From Phaeodactylibacter sp. (GTDB taxonomy: Bacteria > Bacteroidota > Bacteroidia > Chitinophagales > Saprospiraceae), in the NCBI GenBank assembly GCA_024102975.1, contig JAGFJD010000445.1, positions 1 to 64,000 on the forward strand: DNA of 64,000 bases, read 5' to 3'. The translations under genes were made by a program, and so were the position numbers. Numbering within the stretch: the stretch's first letter is position 1; the number at the start of each line of letters is the position of its first letter. Positions 17,657 through 26,100 of the stretch are shown here, piece by piece. The notes under the pieces are model-generated. The model saw only the letters and a list, made by a program, of their open reading frames with translations. It had not been told where the DNA came from and made no database searches.

Positions 17657-18430
17657 CTAAGCCTGAAAAAAAGCAAAGCTCCCGTATCCAACAACGCTTT
17701 CCCGGTCGCGGCTCACGTCGCCAGAGTTGCGGTAGTGCAGCAGCCGGCACGACCAGCCGTTCCGGCGGGCGATCTCCATAGCAATCAGGATGGGTATTTT
17801 CCCGCAGGCAACGCCTTGCTGCTCCATGCATTCAACGTCCAGTTCCTCAATAGCCCGGCAGGTGGCATGGTCCAGCTCGCTGGCCGTTTCATAATCGTAA
17901 TAGTGGCTGAGGTCGGAACTGACGAGCAGCAGGCTCTCCTCATCAAGGGCGTTTTCTATGGCGTGGCAACATGCTCTGGGGTCAATCCTTCCACCGATAA
18001 GCGGCAGTAAGCGGAAATCACCCAGCACATGCTGCAGGAACGGAAGCTGTACTTCCAGGCAGTGTTCCTGGATGTGGGCGGCTTCCTGAACGGGAAAACC
18101 ATCGTGGAGGATTTTTACCTTGCCCATAGGCGTTTCCCAGTAATCGTTGGGGTCGGCGGCCAGGCGGTGCGTCAGCAGCGTATGGGCGGGGCCGATGGCC
18201 ACTATTTTTTCCCACTTGCCGGGGTTGGCCCGGAGCAGGGCGTAGGCGTAGGCCGCCACCTGCCCGGAGTATCGGTATCCGGCATGGGGCACGATCAGGC
18301 CTTTGAGCGGCCCATTTTCCGGCAAATCCGGCACCTGACCCAGGAAACCGGAAATTTCGCGGATGAGCTGCGTTTTACTTGCCGGATAAAAGTAGCCGGC
18401 GACAGCTGCCTTTCTGGTCCTTATTTCCAT
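17657..18430 (-). CDS. amrB: AmmeMemoRadiSam system protein B (Memo-like)
   Basis: A 257-residue Memo-family protein, structurally related to extradiol dioxygenases. Typical features are the start MEIRTRKAAVAGYFYPAS, LIVPHAGYRYSGQVAAYAYA, the metal-site-like stretch VSSDLSHYYDYETA and the closing VVGYGSFAFF. In bacteria it usually accompanies a dedicated radical SAM enzyme and an AMMECR1 protein; the radical SAM gene is directly upstream and overlaps it by 10 nt, but no AMMECR1 gene is in this window. The start at 18430 follows the family; an 11-codon longer form is open upstream. The biochemical role of the group is unsettled. Confidence 0.9.
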   Translation of the reverse strand: MEIRTRKAAVAGYFYPASKTQLIREISGFLGQVPDLPENGPLKGLIVPHAGYRYSGQVAAYAYALLRANPGKWEKIVAIGPAHTLLTHRLAADPNDYWETPMGKVKILHDGFPVQEAAHIQEHCLEVQLPFLQHVLGDFRLLPLIGGRIDPRACCHAIENALDEESLLLVSSDLSHYYDYETASELDHATCRAIEELDVECMEQQGVACGKIPILIAMEIARRNGWSCRLLHYRNSGDVSRDRESVVGYGSFAFFQA

Positions 18431-19482
18431 ACGCCCGGTATTTGGGTTCTGCAGCGGAGGCACTGCCCTTTATTGAATATGTTCTCCACACAGGTCTGGT
18501 ATCCGGTTCGCCGGATGAGCGCCGCCCCACAGCCGGGACAGTAGGTTGCCGCCCGCTCGCCGTCCTCGATATTGCCGAGGTAAATGTATTTCAATCCTGC
18601 CGCCAGCCCTATGTCGCAGGCTTTTTCGAGAACGGCCCGGCTGGTTCGGGGCGTATCTTTCATCTGGTAGGCGGGATGGAAGGCCGAGATGTGCCAGGGT
18701 ATGTCCGTGCTCACAGATGCCAGGAAGCCGGCAATGTCCCGAAGCTCGGCTTCCGAATCGTTCTGCCCGGGGATGGCCAGAGTGGTCACCTCGAGCCAGA
18801 TGCCCCGGCGGTGGACTTCCTGAATGGTATCCAGTACGGGTTGCAGGCGGGCTTTGCACAGTTTTTTATAAAATGCGTCCCGGAAGGACTTCAGGTCGAT
18901 ATTCATGGCATCGAGGTATCCGCCGGCCAGGTCCAGCGCTTCTCTTGATTCGTATCCGTTGCTGACAAAAACGGTGCGGATGCCGTGTTGCCGGGCCAGC
19001 GTGGAGATGTCGTGCAGGTATTCGAAAAAGATGACCGGCTCGTTGTAGGTGTAGGCAATGGAGGGTACGTTTTTCTCCCGGCACAGTTTTACAGCCCTTT
19101 CGGGCGGTAATTCGTAACCGTACTGGCCGACTTCCAGCCCGATATCCTCTATATGCTTTTCTTTCATTAATTGCTCCCGGAGCGTCCGGGCGAGCTGGGA
19201 GATGTCCCAGTTCTGGCAGAAGCTGCAGGCGAAGTTGCAGCCGATGGTACCTATAGAAAAAATCCTCGAGCCAGGCAGAAAATGGTAGAGCGGTTTTTTC
19301 TCGATGGGGTCGATGTTCACTGCCGAAGCCTTGCCGTAAACGAGCAGGCAGAGTTTGCCATCCTTATTCTGCCGTACGCCGCATACGCCCGCCCCGCCGG
19401 GTTTGACCACACAGCGAATCCTGCAGGCCGTACAGCGAACGGCCTGCCTCGCCATCGGTTCGTATAAAATGGCTTCGTGCAT
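18421..19482 (-). CDS. amrS: AmmeMemoRadiSam system radical SAM enzyme
   Basis: A 353-residue radical SAM protein related to pyruvate formate-lyase activating enzymes. The N-terminal region has a Cys cluster (CTACRIRC and CGVRQN), then the SAM/4Fe-4S motif CNFACSFC (CxxxCxxC), AYTYNEPVIFFEY and YLDAMNIDLKS. Near the C terminus are CPGCGAAL and CLRC, which may bind another metal. The start at MHEAILYEPM fits homologues; the frame is open 29 codons further upstream through an inverted-repeat region. It is translationally coupled to the Memo-like gene downstream, and the pair defines the system. The target of the radical chemistry is not known. Confidence 0.9.
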   Translation of the reverse strand: MHEAILYEPMARQAVRCTACRIRCVVKPGGAGVCGVRQNKDGKLCLLVYGKASAVNIDPIEKKPLYHFLPGSRIFSIGTIGCNFACSFCQNWDISQLARTLREQLMKEKHIEDIGLEVGQYGYELPPERAVKLCREKNVPSIAYTYNEPVIFFEYLHDISTLARQHGIRTVFVSNGYESREALDLAGGYLDAMNIDLKSFRDAFYKKLCKARLQPVLDTIQEVHRRGIWLEVTTLAIPGQNDSEAELRDIAGFLASVSTDIPWHISAFHPAYQMKDTPRTSRAVLEKACDIGLAAGLKYIYLGNIEDGERAATYCPGCGAALIRRTGYQTCVENIFNKGQCLRCRTQIPGVWK

Positions 19483-19494
19483 GAAAAACAGGTT

Positions 19495-19575
19495 TCGTTG
19501 CCTGTTGTTTACAGGCATTGGCCGCTGGCACCGGCAACCCTGGAAGGGCACCTGACCAACAACGAACAACAGGCA
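19495..19575. repeat. Inverted repeat with tandem 7-nt units
   Basis: The left arm reads TTGCCTG-TTGTTTA from 19499. The right arm (about 19555-19573), reverse-complemented, reads TGCCTG-TTGTTCG-TTGTTGG. CCTGTTGTT (19501-19509) pairs exactly with AACAACAGG (19565-19573). It lies just upstream of the radical SAM start codon. Confidence 0.6.
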
Positions 19576-19620
19576 CTACTCTTCCCTTAGCAGCTCAAAG
19601 ATCGACCTCTGAACAAACTT

Positions 19621-19842
19621 TTAACCCGCTTTTCGGGCCTCTTTTTCCGGCGAAGTTTCCATGCGGACTACCTTGCCTTCTTCTTCGGCTGCTCCTCCAA
19701 AGCGGTAACCCAAAACAGCGCTGATGGCCAGGGCCATCACGACGGGGATCAACCACATCTGATCGGTGTAAACCGCAATAATGGTGACCAGCATCATCAG
19801 GTAATACCGCAGTATCAAAATATGAATTCTTAATTTGAACAT
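19621..19842 (-). CDS. Small two-helix membrane protein, unknown function
   Basis: 73 residues: an N-terminal segment MFKLRIHILILRYYLMMLVT leading into two hydrophobic stretches (about 8-24 and 30-47), then a charged tail (EEEGKVVRMETSPEKEARKA). The size, composition and clean hydrophobic pattern suggest a real gene, but I do not recognise the family. It lies on the same strand upstream of the radical SAM gene with about 140 nt between, including an inverted repeat, so it is probably a separate unit. Confidence 0.55.
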   Translation of the reverse strand: MFKLRIHILILRYYLMMLVTIIAVYTDQMWLIPVVMALAISAVLGYRFGGAAEEEGKVVRMETSPEKEARKAG

Positions 19843-19942
19843 AGCGGCTTGATTTGATTCAACTACTTAAGTTAGCAGTTTTTTCGCCGGACCGCTATGA
19901 CAGGGGTCAGTGGAAATGTTGACTTTGATCAGGGGGGGGATG

Positions 19943-20019
19943 GGTTTACTGGTTCATTGGTTTACTGGTTCATGGGTTCATGGGCTGATGGGGCATGTAA
20001 CTGTGAAACCATACAACCC
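19943..20019. repeat. Inverted repeat with tandem 8-nt units
   Basis: The left arm is a run of octamers, GGTTTACT-GGTTCATT-GGTTTACT-GGTTCATG-GGTTCATG-GGCTGATG (19943-19990). The right arm (19999-20019), reverse-complemented, is GGTTGTAT-GGTTTCAC-AGTT, again in 8-nt register. It abuts the DUF819 remnant. Confidence 0.75.
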
Positions 20020-20052
20020 TTTTCCTATCCCAACCCCGGGAATAGTTGTTCT

Positions 20053-20346
20053 GCTGCCCAGCAACACGGCGGGCAGCACCAGGTCGGTGCAGCCGATGCC
20101 ACGGGCCAGCGCCAGGGCAGAAGTGCCGCCTCCAACGTTTGCCTGGGACGCCACCGCCGCCAAGTCGAGGTCCATTTTCATCAGGCGGGCGGTGCCGAAG
20201 GTGGCTACGCCGTGGACGAGCACGGTGGTGAGGGCGGACGTGGAACTTCGTCCACCGTACAAAGCCTGGCAACCGTTGTCCGGTATCCGGCTGTCAGCCC
20301 CGGCGGAACCCATGTGCTCTCGCGCGAACTCAGGCAACCCCCCCAT
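20053..20346 (-). pseudogene. Remnant of a DUF819-type membrane protein gene
   Basis: On the minus strand, about 61 codons (20235 down to 20053) read LVHGVATFGTARLMKMDLD and then ASQANVGGGTSALALARGIG, CTDLVLPAVLLGS. This strongly recalls the C-terminal part of DUF819 integral membrane proteins, where the sequence normally continues with a final membrane helix. Here it breaks off into the octamer repeat, and the N-terminal some 300 residues are missing; the codons before it (20236-20346) do not look like the family. I read it as a decayed fragment, not an expressed protein. Confidence 0.6.
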
Positions 20347-20361
20347 CCAATAATCCGATTA

Positions 20362-20389
20362 CCCCCGGGAATAAATAACGGGGGCTTTT
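20362..20389 (+). terminator. Terminator-like hairpin upstream of the PLP decarboxylase gene
   Basis: CCCCCG (20362-20367) pairs with CGGGGG (20379-20384) and is followed by CTTTTC. The short 6-bp G/C stem with a T-run is consistent with an intrinsic terminator on the plus strand, perhaps left over from a lost gene. Confidence 0.45.
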
Positions 20390-20450
20390 CATTCCGGGGT
20401 TGCCTAAATTGAGCGCTTGTTTAGAGGATAAGATATAAAAACAACCAACA

Positions 20451-21830
20451 ATGAAAACGACCAGAGAACTCCTGGAATTTGCCGCCCGACGGGGCGTCGC
20501 CTATCTGGAAGAGCAGCCCACGCGGCGGCCTTTTCCTGCCGCCGATGCCATTGAAGGGCTTAACCGTCTCGACATTCCGTTGCCGGAGGCGCATACTGAT
20601 CCCGGAGAAGTCATCCGGCTGCTCGACGAGGCAGGCTCTCCGGCGGCGGTGGGCAATGCCGGCGGCAGGTATTTTGGGTTTGTGATTGGCGGGAGCCTTC
20701 CCGTTGCCGTCGCCGCCAACTGGCTGGCGGGAGCCTGGGACCAGAACGCGGGACTGAAAGTAACCTCTCCTCTGGCAGCAAAGCTGGAAGAAGTAGCTTC
20801 CAAATGGCTGCTCGATGTATTGGGGTTGCCCTCCGGGGCCGGCGTGGGCTTCGTCACCGGCGCTACGATGGCCAACTTCTGCGGGCTTGCGGCGGCGCGC
20901 CATGCATTGCTGAAACGCCAGGGGTGGAATGTGGAAGCGCAGGGGCTGTACGGTGCCCCGGAGATAAAGGTCGTTGTTGGCGAGGAGGCTCATGTCAGCC
21001 CGCTCAAGGCCCTTTCCCTGTTGGGGTTTGGCAGCGAAAGGGTGATCCGGGTGCCGATCAACAGCGAAGGGGAGATACGGCCTGATCAATTGCCTCCTTT
21101 GGACGACAGGACCATCATTTGCCTGCAGGCCGGCAATGTCAATTCCGGAGCGATCGACCCCTTGTACGAAATATGCCGCATGGCGCAGGCCCGGGGCGCG
21201 TGGGTACACATCGACGGCGCATTCGGGCTTTGGGGCGCCGCCTCACCCCGGATTGCCCACCAGCTCAAAGGGCACGACCTGGCCGATTCCTGGGCGACTG
21301 ACCTGCACAAGTGGCTCAATGTGCCTTACGACAGCGGTGTAGTCATCTGCCGCGACCCGCAGAACCTGCGGGCAGCCATGTCGATCAACGCCGCATACAT
21401 CCCCCCACAGGAAGAACGGGAGCCCTATGCCTTCACGCCGGAAATGTCGCGCCGGGCCAGAGGTGCCGAGGCCTGGGCTGCCCTTCACGCACTGGGCAAA
21501 TCGGGAGTGGCCGGGTTGGTCGACCGTTGTTGCCGGCACGCCGCCCTTTTTGCCAAAAAACTGAAACGCGCCGGCTTCGAAGTGCTCAACGAGGTCAACC
21601 TCAACCAGGTCCTGGTCTCGTTTGGCTCCGACGAGCTGACCCGCCGGGTGATCGCGGAATTACAGAAAGAAGGCACTTGCTGGTGCGGCAGCACTACCTG
21701 GCAGGGCCGGCACGTGATGCGCATCAGCGTCTCTTCCTGGGCAACTACCGAAGAAGATGTCGAAATATGCACAGATGCCATGGTGCGCATTGCAAAGCGG
21801 GAAAAAAGCTTTAAATTAGTTGGTTTTTAA
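20451..21830 (+). CDS. Pyridoxal-phosphate-dependent group II decarboxylase family protein
   Basis: A 459-residue fold-type I PLP enzyme of the group II decarboxylase family (related to glutamate, aromatic amino acid and 2,4-diaminobutyrate decarboxylases). The PLP lysine is Lys287 in ATDLHKWLN, the ring-stacking/aspartate region is HIDGAFG (Asp255), and GATMAN (137-142) corresponds to the phosphate-binding loop. The length is normal. The amino acid substrate cannot be fixed from these motifs; the protein resembles the many 'aspartate aminotransferase family' annotations of this group. It starts at MKTTRELLEF and is followed 123 nt later by an orphan response regulator, likely a separate unit. 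Confidence 0.88.
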   Translation: MKTTRELLEFAARRGVAYLEEQPTRRPFPAADAIEGLNRLDIPLPEAHTDPGEVIRLLDEAGSPAAVGNAGGRYFGFVIGGSLPVAVAANWLAGAWDQNAGLKVTSPLAAKLEEVASKWLLDVLGLPSGAGVGFVTGATMANFCGLAAARHALLKRQGWNVEAQGLYGAPEIKVVVGEEAHVSPLKALSLLGFGSERVIRVPINSEGEIRPDQLPPLDDRTIICLQAGNVNSGAIDPLYEICRMAQARGAWVHIDGAFGLWGAASPRIAHQLKGHDLADSWATDLHKWLNVPYDSGVVICRDPQNLRAAMSINAAYIPPQEEREPYAFTPEMSRRARGAEAWAALHALGKSGVAGLVDRCCRHAALFAKKLKRAGFEVLNEVNLNQVLVSFGSDELTRRVIAELQKEGTCWCGSTTWQGRHVMRISVSSWATTEEDVEICTDAMVRIAKREKSFKLVGF

Positions 21831-21953
21831 TTGGCCAGGCTTGACCGTTTTCCCCGGAGGGGATGGCTTCCTGAAAAACGGTTGAGCCTGGCTGGCGCCC
21901 ATACTCCCCGGGATCGGGGTGGAGTTGTGTATCCCGTTATAAAACCTGACATC

Positions 21954-22712
21954 ATGAAGATCAAAGCCGTAATCCTGGATGACGAAATGCACAGCATCGA
22001 AACCCTCCAGTGGAAACTGGAAAATTATTGCCCGGAGGTGGAAGTGGCCGCTACCTTCGACGACCCGCAGAAAGGCATACAATACCTGAAAAACAACCCT
22101 CCCGACCTGCTTTTCCTGGATATCCAGATGCCCATGCTGAACGGTTTTGACGTGCTGGAGGAGCTGGGCCCGGACCTGCCCTTCGATGTCATTTTTGCCA
22201 CTGCTTACGACCAGTTCGGCATTCAGGCGATCAAGGCCAGCGCGCTCGATTACCTGCTGAAGCCGGTACAGAACAAGGACCTCCGGGAAGCCATTGAGAA
22301 GTTTATCCGCAAGCGGGCAACAGCCCCGGGCCTTCGCGAGGGCCAGTTTCAGGGCCTGATGGAGAACGTGGGGGCCGAGCAGGAAGGCCGGATCGGAAAG
22401 GTTGCGCTCGCCACCCGGGAGAGCATCGAGTTCGTAGACCCGCAGGAGATCGTCCTGTGTTCTTCCGACAGCAATTATACCATGATCTACCTGGCCAGCG
22501 GCCGGAAAAAGCTGATCTCCAGGACCCTCAAAGAGTTTGAAGACCTGCTTACCCCCTTCAACTTCTACCGCCCTCATAATTCTCACCTGATCAACCTGTC
22601 GAAAGTCAAAGAGTACATCCGCAGCGACGGCGGTTATATCGTCATGGACAACCAGATGAAAGTGCCGGTTTCCAAATCCCGCAAGGATGAACTGCTGGAG
22701 CGGTTGCAGTAG
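21954..22712 (+). CDS. LytTR family response regulator
   Basis: 252 residues. The receiver domain occupies residues 1-120, with the acidic pair Asp9-Asp10 and the phosphoacceptor Asp56 (FLDIQMPMLNG). The LytTR DNA-binding domain covers about 145-245 (TRESIEFVDPQEI ... FYRPHNSHLINLSKVKEYIR). It normally acts with a membrane histidine kinase of the LytS/5TM type; no kinase lies next to it, so it is an orphan. The start at MKIKAVILDD was chosen from the receiver fold; 41 upstream in-frame codons are not plausible. A tandem-unit inverted repeat begins 12 nt after its stop. Confidence 0.94.
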   Translation: MKIKAVILDDEMHSIETLQWKLENYCPEVEVAATFDDPQKGIQYLKNNPPDLLFLDIQMPMLNGFDVLEELGPDLPFDVIFATAYDQFGIQAIKASALDYLLKPVQNKDLREAIEKFIRKRATAPGLREGQFQGLMENVGAEQEGRIGKVALATRESIEFVDPQEIVLCSSDSNYTMIYLASGRKKLISRTLKEFEDLLTPFNFYRPHNSHLINLSKVKEYIRSDGGYIVMDNQMKVPVSKSRKDELLERLQ

Positions 22713-22724
22713 GGGGCGGAGGAT

Positions 22725-22792
22725 GGTTGTCTGTCGTTTGTTGCCGGTTGTGGGCCAGAAGGCCCCGGGTTGACAACAAGCAACAGGCAACC
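22725..22792. repeat. Inverted repeat with tandem 7-nt units
   Basis: The left arm reads TTGTCTG-TCGTTTG-TTGCCGG-TTGTGGG (22727-22754). After a GGCC turn, the right arm, reverse-complemented, reads TTGCCTG-TTGCTTG-TTGTCAA. It would fold into an imperfect hairpin of about 30 bp starting 12 nt after the LytTR gene. Confidence 0.75.
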
Positions 22793-22979
22793 TGCCCGGC
22801 CCGGATCGCTGGCCGGAGTATCTCTTTTCTCACGGCCTCCGTTACATCACAGAGTAACTGCCTGCCTGTTCTGCCCAATTCAAACAACCTGCCCTTCCAC
22901 TCATTCCCCCCGCCCCTCCAATCATTTGCCCTGTTTTTCCTTTCCGATATCCTGCAACTTGGATAAAAAGGACAAAACC

Positions 22980-23876
22980 ATGAAAAACAAAGTTGTGATC
23001 CGGGCCCGGGACGGGACGAAACTGGCCGTGACGCGATACATTCCCGCGCGTTCCAATCACACGGCCGTTGTCATCGCTCCTGCTCTGGGGTACCGGCAAA
23101 AGCAATATTCCCCTTTAGCCAACTTCCTCTGCCGGGAAGGCCATGTCGTGTATACTTTTGACTATCGCGGAGTGGGGCGTTCCCGCAAGACGGGCGGCGA
23201 TCAGAAAGAGGCAAGCCTTTATCAGTGGGCATCTATCGATCTGGATACTGTGATCCTGTACGCCAAAAACCAATTTCCCTGCCATGAGTTGGCTGGCGTG
23301 GCACACGGCGTGAGCGGGCAGGTTGTTGGGTTGGCCCTGGCCAGCACCTTTTTCAGCCGGCTGGTCCTCGTTGATTCCGCTTTGACTTCCTGGAATCTGG
23401 CTGGCCGGAGCGGCCGGGCCCGGCTTTTATTGTCCTATTGCCTGCTGGCCGGCCGCCGCTGGATGCCCGGCGTATCTCATTTCCTGGGAAAAGGCATTCC
23501 TCCCGGCGTTTTCAGGGAATGGCTTTCCTGGGCTAAATACCCCAACGGCCTTTTCCACTTTTACTCCAACAACAACTATCAGAAACTCCGCGCCCCCATT
23601 CTTTCGGCTAACTTCGCCCAAACGCCCTTTATAACCTCCAGTGCAGTAAAAGCTTTACTGGCGCAATTCGCCAATGCGCCTTGCGCAGATTGGTATTTTT
23701 CAGTTCCGCCCCTACCTGTCAGGAATACCCGGAACCGGCGCCTCCGGGATAAAGGTTTTCACGAAGCGTTATGGAGAGCGCTTTCCTTGTGGATGCAGGG
23801 GGAAGAAGCTTTTCCGGAGAGCGGGAAGGAGAAATGGGCCTTCCTGCCGGAATCAGTGAAAAGCCACACAGGCTAA
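22980..23876 (+). CDS. Alpha/beta-hydrolase family protein
   Basis: 298 residues. The N-terminal half follows the alpha/beta-hydrolase plan: RDGTKLAVTRYIPA, VVIAPALGYRQKQYSPLANF, YTFDYRGVGRSRK (the conserved DYRGxGxS stretch) and a nucleophile elbow at AHGVSGQ in place of GHSxGG. The C-terminal part (SWAKYPNGLFHFY ... PLPVRNT) resembles the group annotated as serine aminopeptidase or alpha/beta fold hydrolases. The usual Gly before the nucleophile position is replaced and the catalytic Asp is not obvious, so activity is uncertain. The start at 22980 follows a ribosome-poor leader; the longer frame upstream is repeat-derived. Confidence 0.75.
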   Translation: MKNKVVIRARDGTKLAVTRYIPARSNHTAVVIAPALGYRQKQYSPLANFLCREGHVVYTFDYRGVGRSRKTGGDQKEASLYQWASIDLDTVILYAKNQFPCHELAGVAHGVSGQVVGLALASTFFSRLVLVDSALTSWNLAGRSGRARLLLSYCLLAGRRWMPGVSHFLGKGIPPGVFREWLSWAKYPNGLFHFYSNNNYQKLRAPILSANFAQTPFITSSAVKALLAQFANAPCADWYFSVPPLPVRNTRNRRLRDKGFHEALWRALSLWMQGEEAFPESGKEKWAFLPESVKSHTG

Positions 23877-23989
23877 TGTAAGTAGGCGAAGCACACAACT
23901 GCCCTTGGGATTGCCCTCCTATACCTGGAAATTTAGCCGGGATAAACCGATTCAAATACCGATAACCTATTCAATTAACATCTGGAACC

Positions 23990-25417
23990 ATGAAAGCCAA
24001 CCATGAATTGCTGACTGCCGGACAGATAAATAACAGGGACGAGGTGTCGCCCGCCCATAATTGCACCGTTGAATACAGCTCATTGGGGACGACCATTACG
24101 GTGGACGATGCCGGGATGAGCCTCCTGGAGGCGGCTGTGAAAAACAGGATTCCCCACATGCAGGAGTGCGGGGGCAACGGCCGTTGCACCACCTGCCGGG
24201 TAAAAATACTGGAGGGGCTTCAAAACGTCGCCCCCAGGAATGGACTGGAGAGCCGCATGGCCAAACGCCGGGGTTGGGACCCCTCCGTCCGGTTGGCCTG
24301 CCAGACGAAGATCAACGGGCCGGTACGGCTGGAAAGGCAGATCAAGACCTTTTCCGAAATAAGCCGCTTGCAGGAGGAGATGATCAGGGCCGGCAAAGGA
24401 GAAGAAAAACAACTGGCTATACTCTTCTGCGACATGCGCAATTTCACCCCATTCGTAGAAGGCAATATGGCATACGACGTGGTGCATATCCTGAACCGGT
24501 TTTTCTCAGCCCTGGGAGAGCCCATCCTGATGAACAACGGCCTCATTTACCAGTATGTGGGGGATGAGATCGTGGGCGTTTTCGGGCTGGAGAGTTCCGA
24601 CAACATGCAAAACTGCCTGGCCGCCATGCGGGCGGCCCTGGGGATGAAGGCGGCGCTGGAAGTGTTGAACAAGGATATTCAGCAAGAATTTGGCATACGC
24701 CTGGAAGTCGGCATCGGCGTCCATTTCGGCCCCGTGATCGTCGGCAAGGTGGGACACCCCAGCCACCAGCAGTTCGGCATCATCGGCGACGCGGCCAATG
24801 TCGCCAGCCGGGTTCAGTCGGCAAACAAAGACCTGCAGACCACCATTCTGGCCACCGATAATTTTCTCTGCCAGTTGCCCCGGGGCACGGCGAGAGTCGG
24901 CAAAGCCGAAAAACTTCACCTGAAGGGGAAAGGTGCTGCTACCCAGCTTTTTGAGCTAACCGGGTTCGACAAAGAGGACGACCTCTTCCTGGTCCAGAAA
25001 ACAACTGGCGCGCTGTTCAGCGACGAAGGCGCTTTTGCCAATGCCTTTTATCAATGCCTGTTTGCTATGGCGCCGGAGGCACAGCATATGTTCCAGGGCA
25101 ACATGGAGCGGCAGGGGTACCTCATGGGGCATATGCTCAAAGGCGCCATTTATGCGCTTAGCCGCCCAAAGAACGTTGCGCTCGGCTTCCGCGAACTGGG
25201 CCGGCGCCATACCGGATACGGGGTGCGCGAGGAGCACTATCTGCTGGTGCGCAAGGCGCTGGTGGACACTTTGGAAAGCCGGTTGAAAGATGATTACTCC
25301 GACCGGATTCGCCTGGCCTGGGAACGCATGTTCGACCTGGCATTCCAATTCATGAAAGAAGGGGCTGCCGGGGGGGAAAGGCCTGTTTCTGCTGCACAAA
25401 AAACCGCAGGGAAATGA
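23990..25417 (+). CDS. 2Fe-2S ferredoxin - class III nucleotide cyclase - globin fusion protein
   Basis: 475 residues in three domains. Residues 25-118 form a plant-type ferredoxin fold with cluster cysteines Cys60, Cys66, Cys69 (CGGNGRCTTC) and Cys104. Residues 138-325 form a class III adenylate/guanylate cyclase domain with metal aspartates Asp148 (FCDMRNF) and Asp192 (YVGDEIVGVF) and the Asn270/Arg274 pair (GDAANVASR); the usual purine-selecting Lys four residues before Asp192 is Gln188. Residues 332-460 form a globin domain with Phe368 at the CD corner, Gln375 near the distal site and the likely proximal His407 in RRHTGYGV. The build suggests a soluble cyclase controlled by redox state and a haem ligand. 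It stands between a hydrolase and an unknown gene on the same strand. Confidence 0.88.
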   Translation: MKANHELLTAGQINNRDEVSPAHNCTVEYSSLGTTITVDDAGMSLLEAAVKNRIPHMQECGGNGRCTTCRVKILEGLQNVAPRNGLESRMAKRRGWDPSVRLACQTKINGPVRLERQIKTFSEISRLQEEMIRAGKGEEKQLAILFCDMRNFTPFVEGNMAYDVVHILNRFFSALGEPILMNNGLIYQYVGDEIVGVFGLESSDNMQNCLAAMRAALGMKAALEVLNKDIQQEFGIRLEVGIGVHFGPVIVGKVGHPSHQQFGIIGDAANVASRVQSANKDLQTTILATDNFLCQLPRGTARVGKAEKLHLKGKGAATQLFELTGFDKEDDLFLVQKTTGALFSDEGAFANAFYQCLFAMAPEAQHMFQGNMERQGYLMGHMLKGAIYALSRPKNVALGFRELGRRHTGYGVREEHYLLVRKALVDTLESRLKDDYSDRIRLAWERMFDLAFQFMKEGAAGGERPVSAAQKTAGK

Positions 25418-25466
25418 AAGGATACCTACCCCACATCCAATTCTTTGAACCATTAAATTTTTGACC

Positions 25467-25985
25467 ATGAAAACCGCAATGAAAATCAATCCGAAAACGG
25501 AGCAAAACAACCCGGAATCCAAAGCAACTGCGGCCGCCGCGCCCCGGGCCGGCACCCCTTACAGCAAAATCGGCGCGCCCGGCCTGTTCGACGCTACGGC
25601 AGGTGCCTGCGTTACTCTTCCGGATGGCTATAAGATCAGCCAGTCCAACGGCAAAACATGGATCGGCGGTTCTGCCGACGGGAAAAACTTCTTGCTCATT
25701 GAGCGTTTCGCCTCCTCAGAACAAGCTATTCCCACTATTCTTGCCGAAGGCGACCTGGGCCTGTTCCTGGTTTCTACCCGCCCGGCCATCGAGCAGATCA
25801 GCCCTTCCATCCTTGGCATAGAAGCCAGCGGAGAATTTGCCGGCAAGAACATCCGCGCTTACCTGGCCAGGGTTGCTTTCGACGACAAAAACAGCTATCT
25901 GGTGCTGGTCGCCGGCGAAGCCTACGAAAAGATCGCCGGCCTCAGAACGGCGGTGCTGGATATCGCACAGCGTTTTATAAGATAG
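25467..25985 (+). CDS. Unknown 172-residue protein downstream of the cyclase fusion
   Basis: I do not recognise this protein. The first 35 residues are low-complexity (Lys/Gln/Ala-rich, no signal peptide). The rest looks like one compact alpha/beta domain: CVTLPDGYKISQSNGKTWIG, NFLLIERFASSEQAIPTILA, AYLARVAFDDKNSYLVLVAG and a closing helix ending AQRFIR. The start was set at the ATG at 25467; a TTG two codons earlier is also in frame. It follows the ferredoxin-cyclase-globin gene by 49 nt on the same strand and may be co-transcribed, which would make it a candidate partner or target. Confidence 0.65.
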   Translation: MKTAMKINPKTEQNNPESKATAAAAPRAGTPYSKIGAPGLFDATAGACVTLPDGYKISQSNGKTWIGGSADGKNFLLIERFASSEQAIPTILAEGDLGLFLVSTRPAIEQISPSILGIEASGEFAGKNIRAYLARVAFDDKNSYLVLVAGEAYEKIAGLRTAVLDIAQRFIR

Positions 25986-26020
25986 AGCTTGGCGAAGGGG
26001 TTGATCGGGGTTCAATCAGG

Positions 26021-26090
26021 TTGTTCGTTGTCTGTTGTTCGTTGTCTGTTAGCGGGGAAGGCGGCTGCCGGACAAACAACAAACAACAGA
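26021..26090. repeat. Inverted repeat with four perfect 7-nt tandem units
   Basis: The left arm is TTGTTCG-TTGTCTG-TTGTTCG-TTGTCTG (26021-26048), a clean TTGTYYG x4 array. The right arm (26071-26090), reverse-complemented, reads CTGTTGT-TTGTTGT-TTGTC, in matching register. It sits between the convergent genes ending at 25985 and 26101, where a shared terminator would be expected. Confidence 0.85.
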
Positions 26091-26100
26091 GCCTGCCCGC

